The notes under the pieces are model-generated. The model did not search any database and was not told where the DNA came from. It was given only the letters and a program-made list of their open reading frames with translations. DNA of 64,000 bases, taken from contig BCKC01000004.1 in NCBI GenBank assembly GCA_001600455.1, positions 1,364,001-1,428,000 on the forward strand, read 5' to 3'. Shown here piece after piece: positions 32,291 through 43,088 of this stretch (position 1 is its first letter; the number at the start of each line of letters is the position of its first letter). This DNA comes from Endocalyx cinctus. Taxonomy: Eukaryota; Ascomycota; Sordariomycetes; Amphisphaeriales; Apiosporaceae. Made by a program: the position numbers and the translations under genes.

Positions 32291-32995
32291 CTATATGTCT
32301 TCTTTTACCAATGAGACCTCCAGCTACGTCAAGTCTCGCGACCTCGGCATACGTTTTGAGGATTTTGCTCGTTAGATCCCTTAGTAAGTATTAATACATT
32401 CTGTCTTATTTACTAACTCCGTTCTTAATAGATTTTGCCTTAATTCTTCTCGGCATGTAATTACTGCTCCTAGTTACTATTACAACTAGATGATCACCTC
32501 TACCAAGTGAATTATCGTATGATCTCTTTATGTAGCATAGAATGATCAGTTTAGCACCTTAAGCTACCAAGTTTCATTTTCCCTCCCATTGCTCAATCTT
32601 ATGTGAAATCTGCTATTGAGTGAAATATCGTAATTCACTTTCCAAATTGCTCGCGCATAATATCTCCTATAACCACTGCGAGCACCAGTCATTGGAGTTT
32701 GTGTAAGTACCGGAGACGAGACATATCACGGCGTAACAATGCAATCACAGGAAGAAAGACAACGTAATCAGAATATATAACTAATATCGAGCTATTATCG
32801 ACGCACGAGAACCGTATAGTAGCGAAACCAGTTCCCGGTCGATAGAGCTAAAGAAGTGAAGTAAGAATGTACTGTAGCGAAATGAAGATGAAACAGTAAT
32901 GCAAAATAGTTGTGTGGCGGAGTTGGTAGAGGTTAATATACATAGTATGGTGGGAAATAGGGTAAAGGTGTTTAGTTGGTCAGTCTAGTGGGTCC
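32291..32995. other. 3' flank with probable UTR intron
   Basis: Contains the canonical 48-bp intron at 32384-32431 (GTAAGT donor, TACTAAC at 32411-32417, AATAG acceptor) and otherwise AT-rich DNA ending at the GH30 stop codon. Confidence 0.45.
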
Positions 32996-34631
32996 TCAAT
33001 ACAACTTGTGAGTCCCCGCCCGCCGACTGCGCTTACGACTGGCACAAGTATGCCCAGTACTGACTCCGGTTGAGCTATTTGTTTGCGTCGTCGTACCCAA
33101 AGTCGTAGTGTTGGCTACTGCAGCGGTCGTAACAGCCTCCTCGGCAGTCAACTTCACCGTGACGACACCTTTAGCGGGGACAGAAACAGTGACCGCGCCA
33201 CCGGAAAGAGTCGCAGACGTGGAAGCGAATGTGTCGTCTTCGCTCGTGACCCAAGCCGAGGCGGATGTGGGGGTGAATCCGCTGAAGGACACGTCTGCTG
33301 ACTGGCTTGACGTTCCGCTATTGGTAAAGACGACGACCACGGAATCGTCGGTGTTCTGGAACGCCCCGATAATAACGTCCGATATGGACCCGGACAAGGA
33401 GACACGGTTGGCTCCCGGTCGGATGTGTCGCGACCACATAGCAAAGGCCCAGAAGATACCCGACGGTGTAACGGTCGTGCCATCGAGGGCGTCGAGAAGG
33501 TGAGAGCCGGACTGACTCTGCTCAATCTCGAAGCCTTCCCAAAACAGATAAGCCGATAATTCGGCGTCCACCATAGCAACGGCAATCTTGTTCGCCCAAG
33601 TAAAACCCTCGCTGTCGCCGCCGCTGGAGTACCACGTCGTGAGGAAATCAGTACTGGGTCCGCCTTCGGTATTCCATTTCCGCAGGGAAGTCTGATTGAG
33701 CGGAGATGTTGCGTCTGCGCTATACGAATGTGAGCTAATGATATTTAAGTACTCGGTCGATCCGGCGTCGACCAGGGCCGTCGTGTACGTTGATTGCATC
33801 TTCCATCCCACCGCGTCGCAGCATGTCAACTCGGTGCTCAGTCCGGCAGATTTCACCGTGTCATACAGGATAGGGATGAATGAAATCGCCTCTTGCGCAT
33901 TGCTGCTGATTTGCATCTGCGAGTAGCCGGGCGAATAGTCCGGCTCGTTTAGGAATCCCAGGTGCGTTATTGTTATATTCTCCTCATCGGCATAGTACTG
34001 CACGTATTTGACCAAGAAATTCGCATAGGCTTGCTGCCAATCTCCTGTGGAGCAAGTGTGGCCTGTTGAGCCACAGAGGTATCTGCGCATCGTGGTAAGC
34101 ATATGCGAAATCATATTGCGCCCATTCGAGCCTCCCCTGAATAGAAATTAAGGGAAGCCTTCTTCAGGCAGAGAAAACCTACCCAGCGGTAGCATCTGAT
34201 CCACTCGTTTTCATGAAACCAGGAGCGCTCCAAGCATCTGCATATATCGTCTCAACACCGTAGCTGACGGCCTGCTTCGTAAACCAGACCTGACCGCTGT
34301 CATCGCCATCCCAAACGTACGACGGTGTGGCAGACGGTGATCCGGGACTAGTGGGTTCGATACTGTCACCGGTTCCATTCGAGCCGATACGGTTGCGGAT
34401 GATGGAGAAACCGGCTCCAGTCGTCGTATTAAATAGGAGATCTAAGGCAGATTTCTGGGTCGAGGATGCTGCATTTTCGAATTCTGTGGCTCTGCCGAAT
34501 GCCTGCGAAAATCCAAAACCGTCGATTTGTTGGAGCTTGCTGCTTACGTCGACCGTTATAGCTGTTTGACCGAGTGTAGGAGTGGCAATATTGCTCAGGA
34601 GAGCTAATAGGCTCACAATTTTCATATTCAT
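32996..34631 (-). CDS. GH30 hydrolase (xylanase-like)
   Basis: Exons 34183-34631 and 32996-34136, a 46-bp intron (GTAGGT..TTCAG), encode 529 residues. MNMKIVSLLALLSNIATPTLG is a signal peptide. QQIDGFGFSQAFGRA is the GH30 N-terminal motif, IIRNRIGS the first strand, and THLGFLNEPDYS holds the acid/base Glu. LRKWNTEGGP is the best nucleophile candidate. A beta-sandwich domain follows (ANRVSLSG.., ending KGVVTVKLTAEE), then a Thr/Ser-rich tail ending in a basic patch, SRKRSRRAGTHK. No CBM1 is present. The sequence resembles fungal GH30_7-type xylanases, so xylan or glucuronoxylan is the likely substrate. Confidence 0.87.
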
Positions 34632-36819
34632 CTTAGCTATTTTTGCTCTTGGAAGTGCCAATTAGGACAAAGGAGTGACTGAGAAAACGCTGATGATACC
34701 TTTCTTAACTTCAGTTCTACCGAGATCTGGGAAATGTTTTATACTTAGTTTATTCTCGGCCGGAGTTTTCCATACACTCCTGAGCGAGCTGAAAGAAGAA
34801 GAAAAAAGGAACCCAATGGCGTACGTTCGGCGTCGTCCCGGTGGGTTATGGAGACACGGTTCTAGTATATTTACAAGTAGTTATCCGAAACAAGCTTTGC
34901 GGGTTGCATCTCCCGGGATCAGCCTGCATGAGATCCAAGTCGGGGTATAATTATGGAAAATCATCTGGTCTTCTTATTGGAGAGAGAGCCACATGGGGGG
35001 GAAACTGGTGACGAAGGACGTGTTTAAGGGCAGAAACGTAGCCTAGGCCGTCCTTGTAATTTCAATTCATTCCCGCATATAATGTTCTCAAAATCATATT
35101 TGTTCCAATTATATTATCTGGGGTCTCGGTTAGGGACAAGGATGCTAAAGTTGATGAACTTATTGGCGGATTAACTCACGATAGGGTCAATCTACCCCAC
35201 TTCCATCATGGGAATGCCCTGGTCCCTGTCAGGGGTAACTTTGAATTTATGGAACCACAAAATATAATCCCATGGTGTCGGATCAGTTATCATTCCATAT
35301 AATCAATCCTCGGCACTGGCTTCTTCGAAAGAAAACTCTATCATATCTTTACCTTGTCAAACTTAGATAAACGGCTAATCCTGAGTTGAATTTTATGTTT
35401 TTCCTTCAAGGGATATAAAAAACGCATACGCGTTCTTGACGTCACGTTGTTAAGCGAGGAGATATTCAGAAAAGCTTGTCCTAGAGAAGAGTAGCGGACG
35501 TAAAAAGGCATAGGGGCGAGTTACTCTGAGATACACCGGGAGTAATGAATGACAAATATAATTAAATAAGAATCTAGTGAGAATATGTTCGTGGACTCGA
35601 CGTGGATAAATCAAGGCGTGTCACTGGCTGATAGAACGCTTAGCTAGCTTTGCCGAAACATCTCTTCGCACTCACTAAGCTGAGAGGTTAATTTACTCAC
35701 AAAGAGAGTTAAATATATACTTAAGATGGTAAGGGGAAAGGGGAAAGGGGAAAGGAGATACGGGATGTTATCCGTATTTATACTGTAGATTGTCTATGGA
35801 ATGAGGTAATGAACTCAACAGGGTTGCTTGAAAAAAAAAAAAAAAACTCACAATCAACAAAGAGGAATCTAAATAATTACAAATGAGAATGTTAGAGTTA
35901 ATTAATAAATCGTAATACTCGATTGTAATTAATGAGGATCATGGTGACTTGTCTGCTAGTAAGCAATGTTCACAGATCGAATATAATTACCAAAATAATA
36001 ATTGGAAATCTGACCTTCCCGTTGAACTGACGTAAAAAGTAATAGTCACGAGACTATTCATCTGTAGTTAAGAAAGTAGAGTAAATTTAGTTGTGCAACA
36101 TTATGTCTAGTCTCAGTAAATAAATGGTCTAGTCCATTTGGCACACTCAGGAAGTATATAGCGGTGAGTCATGAAAAGTTCCAGCTCCTCAGGGTCAAGA
36201 GTAGTGATCGCATCATAGCCGTGCCAGAAAAAACACCATGGGAAGAATAAAGGGAACATGATTAATGGAAAAGATGTGACATCCAATGATTACAAGGATT
36301 TTGTTTGGGAGGCTATCAGAAATGGACGGTTCTGTTAGTCACGCATATTTTTCTTGACCACACAATGTAAATGGTGATAAAGATTTTTATCCGTAAGCTC
36401 TTAATTAGAAATAAGTATGAAAATATACTTGATACTTCATAATCGTGACCGACTCTTCCGCTCCTTTCATACTACATTTCCTTAGACTAACGATAAAATC
36501 TTGATAAGAGATTTTAGAAAGATGGCTCGTTATACATTGAATCACAAGGTATCAGAAAATAGTATGAGAAACATATTCCTACTCTAAGTGATTAAGTATT
36601 ACATTAATTTAAAGATGGCTCCTGCAAGAAGACATTGTTGAGGATGACATATATATATATATATATGACGTGCTTTCCTCTCGTGGGGCTATTATCTTCG
36701 TTGTTAATCATATTCAATTAGTATCAACAGACATTTATATGATCTTGACCAAGAATCAAGTTACACGGACAGCATTCTTCCTCAAAATCTCGTAATTAAG
36801 AGCTATAAGCCTAGCGGAA
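34632..36819. other. Long gene-poor region with simple repeats
   Basis: About 2.2 kb, very AT-rich. It holds a GGGGAAA-type tandem at about 35733-35756, a run of 16 A at 35831-35846 and an (AT)n stretch at about 36648-36666. No supported gene. Confidence 0.55.
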
Positions 36820-37581
36820 ATGTCACAAAACCAGTACCCAAGCCAGGATGACTCCGACTCCGACGGGGACTATAATTCGTACGGACATTCCAGAAGCCGT
36901 GGAGAAGGTAGTTTCTCTATGGCATCGGAGTGGGACTACGACCCTACAGACTACCAGAGAGGCCCCGAGGGGTACCGACTATACACATACCGACCTCCTG
37001 AGGAGTCCATACCTGAAGATGTCCGGGAACGCGAACGTTTCAGTGCTCATGCAGCGACCATCAACCCTAACACTATCGCCGGTAGTGGCGAGTGGCATGA
37101 CCGGTTTGTCCGACAAGATAGACGTTACCGTCAGCAACAAAATCAGCATCAAAGCAGTCAAGGTGGCCGCCAAGGTGGTAGCGGTAGCGGCAGTGGCGCG
37201 ACTACACCTCGGCAGGCTCCTCTATATTTGGATTCTGACGACGATACGCACCGACAATCAAACATAGCCGAGGTCGAAGAATCACAAGACTATAATATGA
37301 CGAATCACACAACCTCTGATTATAATTCGTATTCAAATCCCCGGGGCGTCACTGATCCCCAACAATATTGTGCAAGCGGACACTCCCAATACCAAACTTA
37401 CACCGCCGAGTCTGACGATGAGGGTGATGATGGTAATCAAATTGAGGTCACTGATGATGAGGAGCGTGAGAGACGTCGACAGAGACGGGCTGACAGACAC
37501 AGAAATAGGGATCACCGCCATGGACGTGATGGTGAAGGTAGAAGTCATCACAGACGTGATCATGGTTCTCGGCGTAGATAA
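36820..37581 (+). CDS. Hypothetical disordered charged protein
   Basis: Single open frame of 253 residues from an ATG at 36820. It begins with an acidic Asp/Ser stretch (QDDSDSDGDYNSYGHSRSR), has a Gln/Gly/Ser-rich middle (GGSGSGSGATTP) and ends in a strongly Arg/His/Asp-rich tail (RRRQRRADRHRNRDHRHGRD). No globular domain is recognised. Acidic plus Arg-rich low complexity is common in nuclear or RNA-associated fungal proteins. The consistent reading frame supports a real gene; function unknown. Confidence 0.55.
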   Translation: MSQNQYPSQDDSDSDGDYNSYGHSRSRGEGSFSMASEWDYDPTDYQRGPEGYRLYTYRPPEESIPEDVRERERFSAHAATINPNTIAGSGEWHDRFVRQDRRYRQQQNQHQSSQGGRQGGSGSGSGATTPRQAPLYLDSDDDTHRQSNIAEVEESQDYNMTNHTTSDYNSYSNPRGVTDPQQYCASGHSQYQTYTAESDDEGDDGNQIEVTDDEERERRRQRRADRHRNRDHRHGRDGEGRSHHRRDHGSRRR

Positions 37582-38148
37582 AGGACAACGTGGAATAAAC
37601 TCAAACTTGTCCTTGTTCTGTTAGAGTCAGCATTACAATTAGCCAGAGCAAGAGAAGGTTAAACAGGTAAAATTTTCACAGGTCTGCCAAGTTATTCCTC
37701 AATGAAATAGTGGCGAAGGGGGTTCATATAGATCACATTCCACTGTGTCATTTTATAATAGATGGTGGACTCCATTTGGTTTAGTAATAGTGGATTCTTT
37801 TTTTTTGGTTATCCGGGAAATTTAATGTTCAATTAGGGGAAGTGTACCAGGAGGTTGGGGGTGGAAATAACGTTCTCGGAGGGGGGGCCGCGCTGCTCTT
37901 ATTAATACTAATAACATCATGAAAAAGTTTTAAGCGTCGAAAGTATGTGTGATTGATTTTTATTGTAGGAAATGATTTTTTATTTTTGCGCTATCTAAGA
38001 TTCCGTTGACTTTCAAAGCTTTCATTCCACTTGCGACGGTATACAATGCTCTCTAGGCCACGGGTCAAAAACTCTTTCCAGCCCCGAAACCAGGGGTATA
38101 CCGTTAGGGGGGTTGACCCGGCGCAGTGTAATAGGCTCATCATTTATT
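37582..38148. other. Intergenic region between convergent genes
   Basis: No gene was seen. A T/G-rich stretch near 37797-37870 and a G run at 37880-37887 interrupt AT-rich DNA. Confidence 0.5.
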
Positions 38149-39927
38149 TCACGCGTAACTACTTCCTCGCTTTCCGATATCCACCAACCCGATCCCGACC
38201 TCCGGGATCTTCGTAAATGTGTTATTATCGCGACTATAATAAGCGGAAACGGACCGCCTAGCTCCCACATTTACGTTTATAGTCTGGTTGCCGTGGTCTT
38301 CTTTTCGCCGAAACCACCTCGGGACGAACGTGTCATACATGTGCTTTCGGAAAGGTCTCGTTGTTCCGAAAACGATAAACGTCAGAAGGCTCGGAGAAAC
38401 GCCTGGAAGGAAACTGATAGCCGCCCATCTCGCGGCTGACGCGCTCAAGTCCGGCCCTGAAGAATCCAATGCGGTTAAAATGTTCTTTCGGCCATTCAAC
38501 TGGACAATCACTGTGACGATTTCAAAAATTCTAAGAAAAAGTAACCAGCCGGGTTCTTGATTAGCCAAAAGATCTGAGATGATAGGAAAGCGGTATCGAG
38601 AAAGAGATCGAACGTGAAAAAAAAAAAAAAAAAAGGGCGAACAAACCCAAGCATCACAAACACCACACTAAACCGGATCATCAGCCACCGGTCGTATATA
38701 CTCTTCGATTTCATCGGCGATGTGCTCAGTTGCGTACCGGAGTTTCCAGGTTGCGAAGTGGTCATAACCGTCGTATTACCGTCGCTGTTACTATGTTTGC
38801 CGTATTTGACACTCCAGGTTTTAAAGGCTCGTCGTGACTGCACGTATTTGACGAGGATGACGAGGAGGAGACAACCACCTACTGCCAGGCTTACAAGTAC
38901 TGTATTTTTTTCCGGTCCCGATATTAACTTTGTTGGATCATGAAATCAATGGGGAAGTAAGAAGATGCCCACATACGTAAAACGTCCGCTACTATTAAGT
39001 ATCCGATAAACGTCTGCTGTACCGCACTCGTCTGCAGAAGGGCTATCATTAAGACGGGCAAAGCGAACGATATTATTTTTCCAGCCGCGTTCATACGCTT
39101 GAAGGTTCGACGAGAGGTCGCTGTCGCCCACCCATAAATGGACTCCGTGAGTGAGAAAGCCCTTTAAATTACGTTAGTCACCATTTTCCCATAGTTCAGT
39201 AAGTTACGATAGTAATGTAACTGGCGACAGGATCATTTACCAGAAGAGAACGAGCATAGCTTCGATATTATAGGAGCAGAATTCTACCAAATGAAGATTT
39301 TGGGTTAGAGAGGATGAAATGAAGATTTGAATGCATCAATGTAGAAATACAACGTAATAGCAGGGCGAAGGAAGAGCGATATATACTAACGTATAAAAAA
39401 TAACACGAGAGAAACTCCAGTAGTACTCTGTGATACCACAAGCTCCGGGTTGTCGGAATTATCGCGGGCATTCTGAAATTGTGCTGTTTTCACATCCACC
39501 CAATTTCTGTGATTTATATTTGAAAGCTGTTAGCATAATATCTCTACAGTATGGCCATATGAAATGACTTCCAAGGAAAAAAAGAAAGAAGTATTCAATA
39601 CTTACGTATAGTCGTGCAGTTGCTGGATTATACTTGCTGTCGTTGACACTAGCGTGATGTATCCAATACAGGCGACGACTATGCAGATTTATTATTAGTA
39701 TGCGCTCTTCTTTCCAAGACAGGAATGTGCGACCAACAAGTCAGCCGGATATATAATCAGGAGCTTAGGGTCAAAGTGGGGATAGTAAAAAAGACCTTAC
39801 AACTTGTCCTCTCATGATAAGTCCACACAAGCCAAATTACGAGGATACCGCTCAGTTCACAGAGAAACGAGTATATCATTACACCAGTAACCGTCCCTAC
39901 TGCATCGTAAGGAAGTTGGGACGCCAT
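38149..39927 (-). CDS. Seven-helix fungal membrane protein, receptor-like
   Basis: Seven exons: 39801-39927, 39606-39678, 39391-39506, 39241-39283, 38977-39161, 38647-38899 and 38149-38530, total 392 residues. All joins keep frame. Spliced, it shows seven hydrophobic helices: GVMIYSFLCELSGILVIWLV; VACIGYITLVSTTASIIQQL; VSLVLFFIQFCSYNIEAMLV; IISFALPVLMIALLQTSAV; FIGYLIVADVLLLVSLAV; IRFSVVFVMLGIFEIVTVIV; AISFLPGVSPSLLTFIVFG. FGTTRPFRKHMY and a charged cytosolic tail follow. The layout matches a widespread uncharacterised fungal family of GPCR-like proteins. Intron 6 (116 bp) contains an 18-base homopolymer. Ligand and signalling partner are unknown; receptor function is inferred from topology only. 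Confidence 0.75.
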
Positions 39928-41831
39928 TGTCTATTTCTCGGTACTGACTAGAAGTTACCGCTACAAGAAGCCAGCTCTTTTTACCAACGGCAACTAATTA
40001 AGGCGACGACCAGACTGTCAACAGTCCTAGAAGATGCTTAGATATATCAAAGCCTGGCCCCACATGCGGAAAGAATGAATAAACGAAGAGAAAATGGATT
40101 TCCATTTCTATGTTCAGTCGTGATACCTAAGTAATTATACTTCCGGATATTGATCGGATGGACTGCACTAAGCCCTTACCCCTTTTTCTTTTTATATATC
40201 TAGGATCAGGATAAGTTCAAATCTGATACTGCGTACTTCCTTGTAAAGCCTCATAAGTATCACTAATTGATTACCTTCCGAGAGAAAAAAATTGATCGGT
40301 GACTAACACCAAACGACGGAGGCTAAGGGACACGCGTTCAAGTTGACGAAATCGATTAAAAGCTTGGTAATAGGTTACTCAGGAATTTAACTTTCAGTAG
40401 AGCAATCGGTCAGACGGACTTCTCGAAGTCTCTACTTTCTTGGCGGACTTGTTTAGTTATTTACTATGTAATTAGCGTAGGCGTTTGCTTGATTAGACAG
40501 AGAGAAAGGGAGTTATGATAGGATGAGAAGATCACTAGCGGGTCTTGAAGTAATTAATCTGTCTGCGTCGGAAGTCTACTTCGGGAATTTTAGTTGATGA
40601 AAGTTAGCTGCGGCTACTGTCATCACCGGAAAGTAATTTGATCGGTAAAGGTAATTTAATGTTTAATAGAGGCTGTATACATAGTAATAGATGGCCACGG
40701 GTGTTATCTAAATTTCTACATGAGATAATTGCGAAGTCCGTACGTATGTAGTAACGCCGTTTATATAAAGGATGTGAAAGATGTATATATTCATTCGAGA
40801 AGGAAATAAGAAGAGAGTAATTAAACAACATGTGGAACTAGATCTTGATCTCGTCAATCTCCGTCGGACGATCGCCCTAGGTAGATCCTCAGGGATTCTA
40901 GCTTAGGGCTAGGAATATTGTCGAAGTGGAATCATTTACTTCCATGCAGAATGACTAAATCAGAATTATCTTTTAGCTCACCGAATATTATTTATGCCTT
41001 ACTTCTTAAGAATTATACCCAACAAATAAAGAAAAAAAAAAAAAAAGGTGTGAACACTCCCCCCCCCCCCCTTTTCACCTCGTAAAGGTCAGTTAAGCTA
41101 AAATTCTCTGACGAGCTAATACTCGAGCCAGCAACTTAGTTCCGGATATGGCGTTCAATCCTTATCCTAATCTATGTTTCTACCAATTAATTAAGGATTT
41201 CGGGCATATAATAGATCCGGATTTGGAACCGTTTTAAGAGAGTTCTTGCGATACCAAGCACACCTACTTAGTGAACACCATCTGGATCCGGTATAAAGGA
41301 TAAGTTTGACATTGGTTTCCAAGATCGCGAGCCTTTAAGACTCTAGGGTATAGCTTAGTTGCTTCTAGAGCCTCAATTGAAATCATCAGAGATGCAGCTG
41401 GCGCGTTTCTTGCGTACGAGAAATGCCTGAGTCTCCCATCTCTTGCACCCAACCGGGCACAGTTAATATTATATTCTAAAAGTTATTAAATATAACTAAT
41501 AGGCTATGAACGACAGCGTGTATTTAAACCACATGTACTTTTTCTCGGAACGCGGGAATATAACTTCGACAAGACATTTTTCAAACTTTCGTTTTATTTA
41601 ACAATGTGTTATGGAGGTTGAACAATAAGTATAATAGTTTTACGAATAAGCACATAGGTAAGCATTCAATCTCAACAACGTTCTCTTACATAATTACTAG
41701 TCTAAAGATTTTGTTAAACGAATGATGCGAGTGATCATTAATTAACTCGAACGAGAGACACCTAATAAGACTACTCGGGTGTAACATCTCCTTATCAAAC
41801 GCCCATCCATGCCCTAGCTTCACGCTTAAAT
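39928..41831. other. Intergenic region with A15 and C13 tracts
   Basis: About 1.9 kb, AT-rich. A run of 15 A at 41032-41046 is followed after 12 bases by 13 C at 41059-41071, the only long C run in the window. No gene was supported. Confidence 0.5.
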
Positions 41832-43088
41832 TTACATTCCGGGAAGAGCCGGGAGCCCTGAGAGAGGAAGAAAAAGAATTAGCATTGTGATGATTCTTTA
41901 CATAAAACTCTTTAATCGTCAGCGGGGGGATAGATAACTTACAGCTGTCGATATCCTCGTCGACGGAGCTCTTGACGGCGCAAGCGTTCATCTCGGCGAC
42001 GCCCTGGGAAGCGAGCGGGTTGCCGTTCTCGCAAGCGTTGAACATGCAGCTCGAGTCCATCGCCTTCTGGAGGGAGTCTCCCTTCCAGCCGAAGACGTAG
42101 TCGGCGTGGGTGCCGAAGCCGACGTTGTCGCCGTAGCTGAGGGTGAAGGGCTGCGAGCCGTCGGTGGGCCACATGTCGTTGAACTGGGTGGTGTCCCAGA
42201 GGGTCTCGTAAGCTACCTGCGGTACGCGGATCGGGTGCGACGCCGGGCATGCTCCCGAGTTCTGGAAGGCGTCGTTGACCGTGTTGTACATGTGAGACTG
42301 GTGGTCGGGGCTGTCGAGGTTCTTGCCGTCCCAGCATCTATTATCATTCACAATTAGTCTGATGAGGTCAAGTACGGGGATGGGTTCCAGATTGACAAAA
42401 AAAAAGAAAAACTTACGCGGGGAAGTGGTGAACGGTCATGATACCACCAACGCACTTCTGGGTCGGGAAGTCATCGAGCTCGGGGAATCGTGTTCCCTTG
42501 TTCTGCAGACACACGAACTTGAGGCCCTTGCCGAACTTGGAGTCGGCGGTGGGGCTACCGACGGTCATGCGGAAACCCTAAATTTGATACTTATTAGTTT
42601 TCATTTTTTACTCTTTTCACTTCAATTACACTTCGCTTCACGCATTCGCGCGAAACAGGTACTGCGCGCTATCTTACCGGCTGGAAGGCGGTGATCTTCT
42701 GGTTTCCATTGCTGTAGAAGTCCTGCTGGGTGTAGTAGATGGTCATGCCACCGTTGATGCCGTTAGGCAGGGCCGTGTTCTGCATGATGGGAACACGCTT
42801 GTAGGAGCCGTTGGTGTGCTTGAAGAACATAACAGCGGTCCAGTAGTTGCTGAAGTCCTCGGAGAAAGTACAGGTGGTGCAGCTGCCCTTTTCACCGATA
42901 TCGCCATCCTCCGGAAGCATCGACGCGTTGAACGCGTTACCACCGACAATCTGGTGAAGGTGAGCCGAGGGGACGTTACCGGGCTCGACGAGAGGGTCGA
43001 TACGTTGGATGCTCAGGGTGGAGCAGCCGAATCGGAGCGCGGCCTGAGAAGGCACGGCCAGTGCCAGAGCAAAGAGGAGTCCTCTCAT
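41832..43088 (-). CDS. Secreted DUF1996 protein
   Basis: Four exons: 42678-43088, 42417-42577, 41943-42337 and a terminal coding piece of 26 bp at 41832-41857, total 330 residues. MRGLLFALALAVPSQAALRF is a signal peptide. DUF1996 (PF09362) hallmarks: STLSIQRIDPLVEPG, PSAHLHQIVGGNAF, VPIMQNTALPNGINGG-type blocks, CVGGIMTVHHFPACWDG, SHMYNTV, and the end WLPALPGM encoded by the last exon. The protein is secreted or wall-associated. Its molecular activity is not established in the family. The conserved His in SAHLHQIVGG suggests a metal- or substrate-binding pocket, which is inference. Confidence 0.9.

Noticed and set aside
35700..36680. Simple repeats as a CRISPR array or origin-like element
   Set aside because: This is eukaryotic nuclear DNA. 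The repeats are plain GGGGAAA, A and AT microsatellites without spacer structure.
41939..42337. 132-residue antisense-like frame rich in Arg and Pro
   Set aside because: It shares the strand and exon of the DUF1996 gene in another frame. The composition is an artefact of GC-rich coding DNA.
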